Shown in pieces: positions 59,712-64,000 of a stretch of 64,000 nucleotides of DNA. The translations under genes and the position numbers were made by a program. A model generated the notes under the pieces. The model did no database searches and had not been told where the DNA came from. It saw only the letters and a list, made by a program, of their open reading frames with translations. How positions within the stretch are numbered: position 1 is the stretch's first letter; each line of letters starts with the position of its first letter. Origin of the DNA: Gammaproteobacteria bacterium (GTDB lineage Bacteria > Pseudomonadota > Gammaproteobacteria > Steroidobacterales > GCA-2729495); the NCBI GenBank assembly GCA_014337915.1, contig QUBU01000013.1:1-64000 (forward strand). Direction: 5' to 3'.

Positions 59712-61948
59712 GTATGTCCCCGATTCCGCGCCAGCTGCTGCTGGCGACTCTGGCCTGGCTGGCGCTGGCAGGCTCCGCCCTGGCCGATGCCGAACCGCTG
59801 CGGCCCGAGCAGGCGTTCCGCTACACGGTGGCCGCCGAAGGCCGCGACATCGTCGTCCACTGGCGCATCGAACCGGGCTATTACCTGTATCGCGAGCGCA
59901 TGAGCTTCGCGCCCCGGGGCGAGGGCACCACACTCGGCACGCCGGTCATGCCGGAGGGAACGCCCTACAAGGACGAGTTTTTCGGCGAAATGCATGTCTA
60001 CCGCGGTGAGGCGGTGGTGCGCATCCCGGTGTCGAGCCCGGCGGCAGGGCCGGTTGATTTCACCATCAAGTCGCAGGGCTGCGCCGACATCGGGCTCTGC
60101 TATCCGCCACAGAACTGGAAAGCCTCGGTGACGCTGGCCGCGGCAGCGGCCGCGCCGGCAGCGGGCGGCGGCCTCGCGGCACTGCTGGGCAGTGACCGTG
60201 CCGGCGCACCGCTGCCTGCCGAGCAGGTGTTCCAGCCGGGCGCAGAACGCGTCGGCGCCAGCGGCCTGCGCCTGAGCTGGGACATCCTGCCCGGCTACTA
60301 CCTGTATCGCGACAGCATCAAGGCGCAGAGCCTGACCGCCGGCGTCACCGTGGGCCCGCTGAGCCTGCCGCCCGGCAAGGACAAGGAAGACGAGTACTGG
60401 GGCAGGACCCAGGTGTACTACGGCACCGCCGTGGCCGAGGCCGCCCTGAATGGGGCCGGCACCGGCCCGGTGTCGATCGAAGTCTCCTACCAGGGCTGCA
60501 AGGAAGACAGCATCTGCTACCCGCCGCAGACCCGGACGCTGGTGGCGGAATTGGTTGCCGGCACTGCGTCGGCTGCCGCCGTTCCGCCTGCGGCCGGCAC
60601 AGCGGCCGCCCCCGCCCCGAATGCAGCCGCAGCCCCGATGGTGTCCGAGCAGGATCGCCTCGCCGCCATGGTGGGCAGCGCCAACCTGGCGCTGGTGATG
60701 CTGACCTTTGGCGGCCTCGGCCTGCTGCTGTCCTTCACGCCCTGCTGCCTGCCGATGGTGCCGATCCTCTCCGGCATCATCGTCGGCCAGGGTGAGCAGG
60801 TGACCACCGGCCGCGCCTTTGCGCTCTCGCTCACCTACGTGCTCGGCATGGCGTTCACCTACACCGCGGCGGGCGCAGCCTTCGCGGCCGCAGGCAGCCA
60901 GATCCAGGCCGCGCTCCAGCAGCCCTGGATCATCACCGGCGTGGCGGTGCTGTTCGTCGCGCTGGCGATGTCGATGTTCGGCTTCTACGAGCTGCAGGTT
61001 CCCGCGGCGCTGATGAACCGCGTCACCGCCGCCAGTGGCCGCCAGCGCGGCGGCACCTTCATCGGTACGGCGGTCATGGGCGCACTCTCGGCGCTGGTGG
61101 TCACCACCTGTGTCGCACCGCCGCTGGTCGCCGCCCTCACCGTCATCGCCCAGACCGGTGACATGCTGCGCGGCGCGCTGGCGCTGTTCGCGCTGTCGCT
61201 GGGAATGGGCCTGCCGCTGCTGGTGGTCGGCACCTCGGCCGGCAAGCTGCTACCGAAGGCCGGCGCCTGGATGATCACGGTGAAGGGCGCCTTCGGCTTC
61301 ATGATGCTGGGGCTCGCCGTGTGGATGCTCGGCCGCCTGCTGCCCGATGCCCTGACCATGGCGCTCTGGGCAGTGCTGGTGTTCATCGCCGGCATTTTCA
61401 TCGGTGCCTTCAACAGCCTCGAGGCCGACGCCGCTCCGGGCCGCAAGCTCGCCAAGGGCATCGGGCTGCTCGCCGCCCTCTACGGTGCCGCGCTGCTGGT
61501 CGGCACGCTGGCCGGCAGCCGCGATCCGCTGCAGCCCCTCGCCGGCCTGCAGGCCGGCAGCACCCAGCCCGCCGCGGCGCGGCCCGCCTTCCAGCGCATC
61601 AAGACCGTCGCCGACCTCGAACAGGCCCTCGCCGCGGCCGGCCAGGCCGGCAAGCCGCTGATGCTGGATTTCTACGCCGACTGGTGTACCTCCTGCATCG
61701 AGATGGAGCGCTACACCTTCAGCGACCCTGCGGTGCAGGCGGCCTTATCCGGCGCCGTGCTGCTGCAGGCCGACGTCACCGCCAACGATGACGCCGACCA
61801 GGCGCTGCTGCGCCATTTCGGCATCTTCGGCCCGCCGAGCATCATCTTCTTCGGCCCCGACGGACAGGAACGCGGCGGCTATCGCGTCGTCGGCTTCAAG
61901 GACGCGGCGGCCTTCGCCAGCCACGTCCGCAGCGCCTTCGGCTCCTGA
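59708..61948 (+). CDS. dsbD: Thiol:disulfide interchange protein DsbD with duplicated N-terminal domain
   Basis: About 746 residues; a GTG at 59708 overlaps the cutA stop, with an ATG (59714) two codons further. After the signal peptide two DsbD-alpha-like domains are seen (about 30-145 and 155-285), each with the paired Cys segment: QGCADIGLCYPPQ and QGCKEDSICYPPQ. The membrane core has FTPCCLPMVP and VVTTCVAPPL cysteines, and the C-terminal thioredoxin-like domain has DWCTSCIEME. It transfers electrons from cytoplasmic thioredoxin to the periplasm for DsbC and cytochrome c maturation. A single alpha domain is usual, so the duplication is notable. Confidence 0.92.
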   Translation: MSMSPIPRQLLLATLAWLALAGSALADAEPLRPEQAFRYTVAAEGRDIVVHWRIEPGYYLYRERMSFAPRGEGTTLGTPVMPEGTPYKDEFFGEMHVYRGEAVVRIPVSSPAAGPVDFTIKSQGCADIGLCYPPQNWKASVTLAAAAAAPAAGGGLAALLGSDRAGAPLPAEQVFQPGAERVGASGLRLSWDILPGYYLYRDSIKAQSLTAGVTVGPLSLPPGKDKEDEYWGRTQVYYGTAVAEAALNGAGTGPVSIEVSYQGCKEDSICYPPQTRTLVAELVAGTASAAAVPPAAGTAAAPAPNAAAAPMVSEQDRLAAMVGSANLALVMLTFGGLGLLLSFTPCCLPMVPILSGIIVGQGEQVTTGRAFALSLTYVLGMAFTYTAAGAAFAAAGSQIQAALQQPWIITGVAVLFVALAMSMFGFYELQVPAALMNRVTAASGRQRGGTFIGTAVMGALSALVVTTCVAPPLVAALTVIAQTGDMLRGALALFALSLGMGLPLLVVGTSAGKLLPKAGAWMITVKGAFGFMMLGLAVWMLGRLLPDALTMALWAVLVFIAGIFIGAFNSLEADAAPGRKLAKGIGLLAALYGAALLVGTLAGSRDPLQPLAGLQAGSTQPAAARPAFQRIKTVADLEQALAAAGQAGKPLMLDFYADWCTSCIEMERYTFSDPAVQAALSGAVLLQADVTANDDADQALLRHFGIFGPPSIIFFGPDGQERGGYRVVGFKDAAAFASHVRSAFGS

Positions 61949-61957
61949 GGCAGGGCG

Positions 61958-62563
61958 ATGGGACGGGCGCCGCGCCTGATGGCAATGCTGGTCGTCTGCG
62001 CGGCCGCGGGCTACCTCGCCGGCCGGGCGTTCTGGCCGGGGCCGCAGCCGGCCCAGCCACCACCGTCGCCAGCCCCCAGGACCAGCCTCACGCGGCTGCC
62101 GGACTTCAGCCTCAAGGACCTCGCCACCGGCCAGCAGCGTTCCATCGGCGACTGGCGCGACCAGGCCCTGCTGCTCAACTTCTGGGCGACCTGGTGCGCA
62201 CCCTGCCGCAAGGAAATGCCGCTGCTGGAGCAGCTCCACCAGGAGCGTGGCGCGCGTGGTCCGGCGGTGATCGGCATCGCCATCGACCGCGAGGACCCGG
62301 TGCGGACTTTCGTCGGCGAAACCGGCGTCAGCTACCCGATCCTGGTCGGCCAGGAGGATGCCATGGCGGTGGCCGAATCCTTCGGGCCGGATTTCGTCGG
62401 CCTGCCACTGACCGTGGTCGCGGCGCCGGGCGGCGAGATCCTCGCCACGCACATGGGCGAACTGCATCCGCAGGACCTCACCCGCATCGTGGCTGTCATC
62501 GACGGGCTGGCGGGGCGCAGCATGACCCTGGCCCAAGCCCGGCAAGCCCTGAAGCTGCGCTGA
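61958..62563 (+). CDS. TlpA/ResA-like thioredoxin-fold protein, membrane-anchored
   Basis: A protein of 201 residues. N-terminal anchor (MAMLVVCAAAGYLAGRAF), Pro-rich linker (QPAQPPPSPAPRT), and a redox domain with FWATWCAPCRKEMPLLEQ; cis-Pro region GLPLTVVAA. It is a periplasmic thiol reductase that likely receives electrons from DsbD, encoded nine bases upstream, and may serve cytochrome c or another substrate. Similar dsbD-tlpA pairs precede aroQ in many gammaproteobacteria. Confidence 0.9.
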   Translation: MGRAPRLMAMLVVCAAAGYLAGRAFWPGPQPAQPPPSPAPRTSLTRLPDFSLKDLATGQQRSIGDWRDQALLLNFWATWCAPCRKEMPLLEQLHQERGARGPAVIGIAIDREDPVRTFVGETGVSYPILVGQEDAMAVAESFGPDFVGLPLTVVAAPGGEILATHMGELHPQDLTRIVAVIDGLAGRSMTLAQARQALKLR

Positions 62564-62635
62564 GACAAAACGCTTCTATTTGCTCCCAAAGTCATTAAAC
62601 TTGCGGGCATCTGCCGTTACAGGGGGCGCCCGCGG

Positions 62636-63079
62636 ATGGCCCGCATCCTGCTTCTCAATGGGCCCAATCTGAATCTGCTCGGCACCCGCGAGCCGGGTGT
62701 CTACGGGCGTACCAGCCTGGCCGATATCGAGCGGGCCACCGGCGCCCTGGCCCAGTCGCTGGGCCACCAGCTCGAAGTCTTCCAGAGCAATGCCGAGGCC
62801 GCCCTGGTCGACCGGGTGCAGGCCGCCGCCGGGCAGGCGGATTTCATCCTCATCAACCCGGGGGCGCTGACGCACACCAGTGTGGCGCTGCGCGACGCCA
62901 TCCTGGCGGTCGGCATCCCCTGCATCGAGATCCACATCAGTAATGTGCATGCGCGGGAAGCATTCCGCCAGCACTCGTATTTTTCCGACATCGCGGTCGG
63001 GACCATCACCGGGCTCGGGCCCATCGGCTACGAGCTGGCCCTGCGGGCCGCCGACGAGCGCCTGCGCCGCCCCGTGTAG
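62636..63079 (+). CDS. aroQ: Type II 3-dehydroquinate dehydratase
   Basis: A protein of 147 residues. [20 protein letters not shown] is the N-terminal family signature with the flexible loop; the catalytic His lies in [16 protein letters not shown] and substrate-binding residues in [16 protein letters not shown]. Third step of the shikimate pathway. It is followed 28 bases later by accB, the standard gammaproteobacterial order. The start has GGGGG upstream. A promoter is possible in the AT-richer sequence 62570-62615. Confidence 0.96.
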   Translation: MARILLLNGPNLNLLGTREPGVYGRTSLADIERATGALAQSLGHQLEVFQSNAEAALVDRVQAAAGQADFILINPGALTHTSVALRDAILAVGIPCIEIHISNVHAREAFRQHSYFSDIAVGTITGLGPIGYELALRAADERLRRPV

Positions 63080-63107
63080 TGATCCCCGCCGGAGGAGCAA
63101 CCGAACA

Positions 63108-63587
63108 ATGGATATCCGCAAGGTCAAGAAGCTGATCGAGCTGCTGGAGGAATCCGGGATCGCCGAGCTCGAGATCTCCGAGGGCGAGGAATCCGTCCGC
63201 ATCAGCCGCTACCCGCCGGGAGCTGCCGTACAGCACTACAGCGTGGCGCCACCGGTCGCCGCACCGGCAGCCACGGCCTCAGCCGCAGCGCCGCCGGCGA
63301 CTCCGGGACTGGCGGCCAAGGCCGCCGCTGCGGCCCCGGAAACCGAAATCCCCGGGCACAAGGTGGTCTCGCCCATGGTCGGCACCTTCTATGAGGGACC
63401 GGCGCCCGGCGCCGATCCCTTCGTCAAGGTCGGCAGTGAAGTGAAGGCCGGCGACACGCTGTGCATCATCGAGGCCATGAAGATGATGAACCAGATCGAG
63501 GCCGACAAGGGCGGCCGCATCGCCGCCATCCTCGCCACCAACGGTGAGCCGGTGGAATACGGCCAGACGCTGTTCGTGATCCAGTAA
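63108..63587 (+). CDS. accB: Biotin carboxyl carrier protein of acetyl-CoA carboxylase
   Basis: A protein of 159 residues starting [20 protein letters not shown], with GGAGGAG upstream. An Ala/Pro-rich linker (residues 45-85) leads to the biotinyl domain; the biotinylated Lys is in [12 protein letters not shown]. Carrier for the carboxyl group in fatty-acid synthesis. The accC start codon overlaps its stop by one base (TAATG), so translation is coupled. Confidence 0.97.
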   Translation: MDIRKVKKLIELLEESGIAELEISEGEESVRISRYPPGAAVQHYSVAPPVAAPAATASAAAPPATPGLAAKAAAAAPETEIPGHKVVSPMVGTFYEGPAPGADPFVKVGSEVKAGDTLCIIEAMKMMNQIEADKGGRIAAILATNGEPVEYGQTLFVIQ

Positions 63588-64000
63588 TGCTCGACAAGGT
63601 CCTTATCGCCAATCGCGGCGAGGTGGCGCTGCGCATCCAGCGGGCCTGCCGCGAACTGGGCATCAAGACCGTCGCCGTGCACTCCACGGCCGACACCAGC
63701 CTCAAACACGTGCTGCTGGCCGACGAAACGGTCTGCATCGGCCCGCCGCCCTCCACCGGCAGCTACCTCAACATGCCGGCCATCATCAGCGCCGCCGAGG
63801 TCACCGACGCGCAGGCAATCCACCCGGGCTTCGGCTTCCTCTCCGAGAACGCGGACTTCGCCGAGCGGGTGGAGAATTCCGGCTTCGTGTTCATCGGCCC
63901 GCCGCCGGAAGTCATCCGCCTGATGGGTGACAAGATCTCGGCCAAGGACGCCATGCGCAAGGCCGGCGTGCCCACGGTGCCCGGCTCCGACGGCCCGCTG
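63587..64000 (+). CDS. accC: Biotin carboxylase subunit AccC, N-terminal part cut by window edge
   Basis: The first 138 codons are present, starting [20 protein letters not shown], with the [16 protein letters not shown] segment of the biotin-carboxylase N-domain and the beginning of the ATP-grasp domain ([16 protein letters not shown]). It carboxylates biotin on AccB. The C-terminal two-thirds lie beyond the window. Confidence 0.97.
   Translation, partial: MLDKVLIANRGEVALRIQRACRELGIKTVAVHSTADTSLKHVLLADETVCIGPPPSTGSYLNMPAIISAAEVTDAQAIHPGFGFLSENADFAERVENSGFVFIGPPPEVIRLMGDKISAKDAMRKAGVPTVPGSDGPL

Overview
The window is 64 kb of GC-rich bacterial chromosome with dense coding. The groES-groEL pair under a CIRCE element, the aroQ-accB-accC order, the cutA-dsbD pair and the PEP-CTERM/XrtA-type polysaccharide genes point to a gammaproteobacterium, perhaps Steroidobacterales or Nevskiales. 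That placement is inference from gene content only.

Region 1 (1-24.9 kb) looks catabolic. It holds a quinone oxidoreductase, a TonB-dependent receptor, an alpha/beta hydrolase with an acyl-CoA synthetase, two related single-domain VOC proteins, a two-domain VOC protein, a D-2-hydroxyacid dehydrogenase, a two-subunit molybdenum enzyme of the pyrogallol-phloroglucinol transhydroxylase type, an LLM flavin oxidoreductase, an FAD-linked oxidase, a short-chain dehydrogenase-like protein and an MFS transporter. Together they suggest uptake, activation and rearrangement of an aromatic or polycyclic substrate. The region ends with methyltransferase, DUF502, CBS, HsmA-like and cyclopropane synthase genes.

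Region 2 (25-32.6 kb) concerns exopolysaccharide and matrix. A cyclic-di-GMP-I (GEMM) riboswitch leads a lipoprotein with two Ig-like domains and one FN3 domain. Next come an outer-membrane barrel protein, a polysaccharide export protein, a deacetylase, a chain-length determinant, a tyrosine kinase with a Tyr-rich tail and a low-molecular-weight tyrosine phosphatase. No exosortase is in view, but four PEP-CTERM proteins are encoded (9.4, 40.8, 50.5 and 53.2 kb).

Region 3 (32.8-39.4 kb) has a DUF3883 protein, a tandem metallo-beta-lactamase-fold pair whose first member has lost zinc ligands, a VOC protein, a 49-bp perfect palindrome, and an M48 peptidase/LemA/membrane-protein cluster.

Region 4 (39.4-57.2 kb) is an accessory mosaic. 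Single genes of unrelated function are separated by two dispersed repeat families. Family A (core GGTGCCGGTGTTACGG) has 16 copies, ten of them in five inverted pairs 111-136 bp long. Family B (GTTGAGTAAACTGTCCCC) has five copies. Family A copies supply stop codons or C-terminal tails to three genes, and one copy abuts a decapitated cytochrome-like gene. A Fur/HemP divergent unit with Fur boxes lies inside the region. The repeat-punctuated layout is the strongest candidate for an undescribed element.

Region 5 (57.2-64 kb) is conserved housekeeping: groEL, groES, cutA, dsbD, a TlpA-like thioredoxin, aroQ, accB and the start of accC. I saw no tRNA, rRNA, CRISPR array, transposase or integrase gene.
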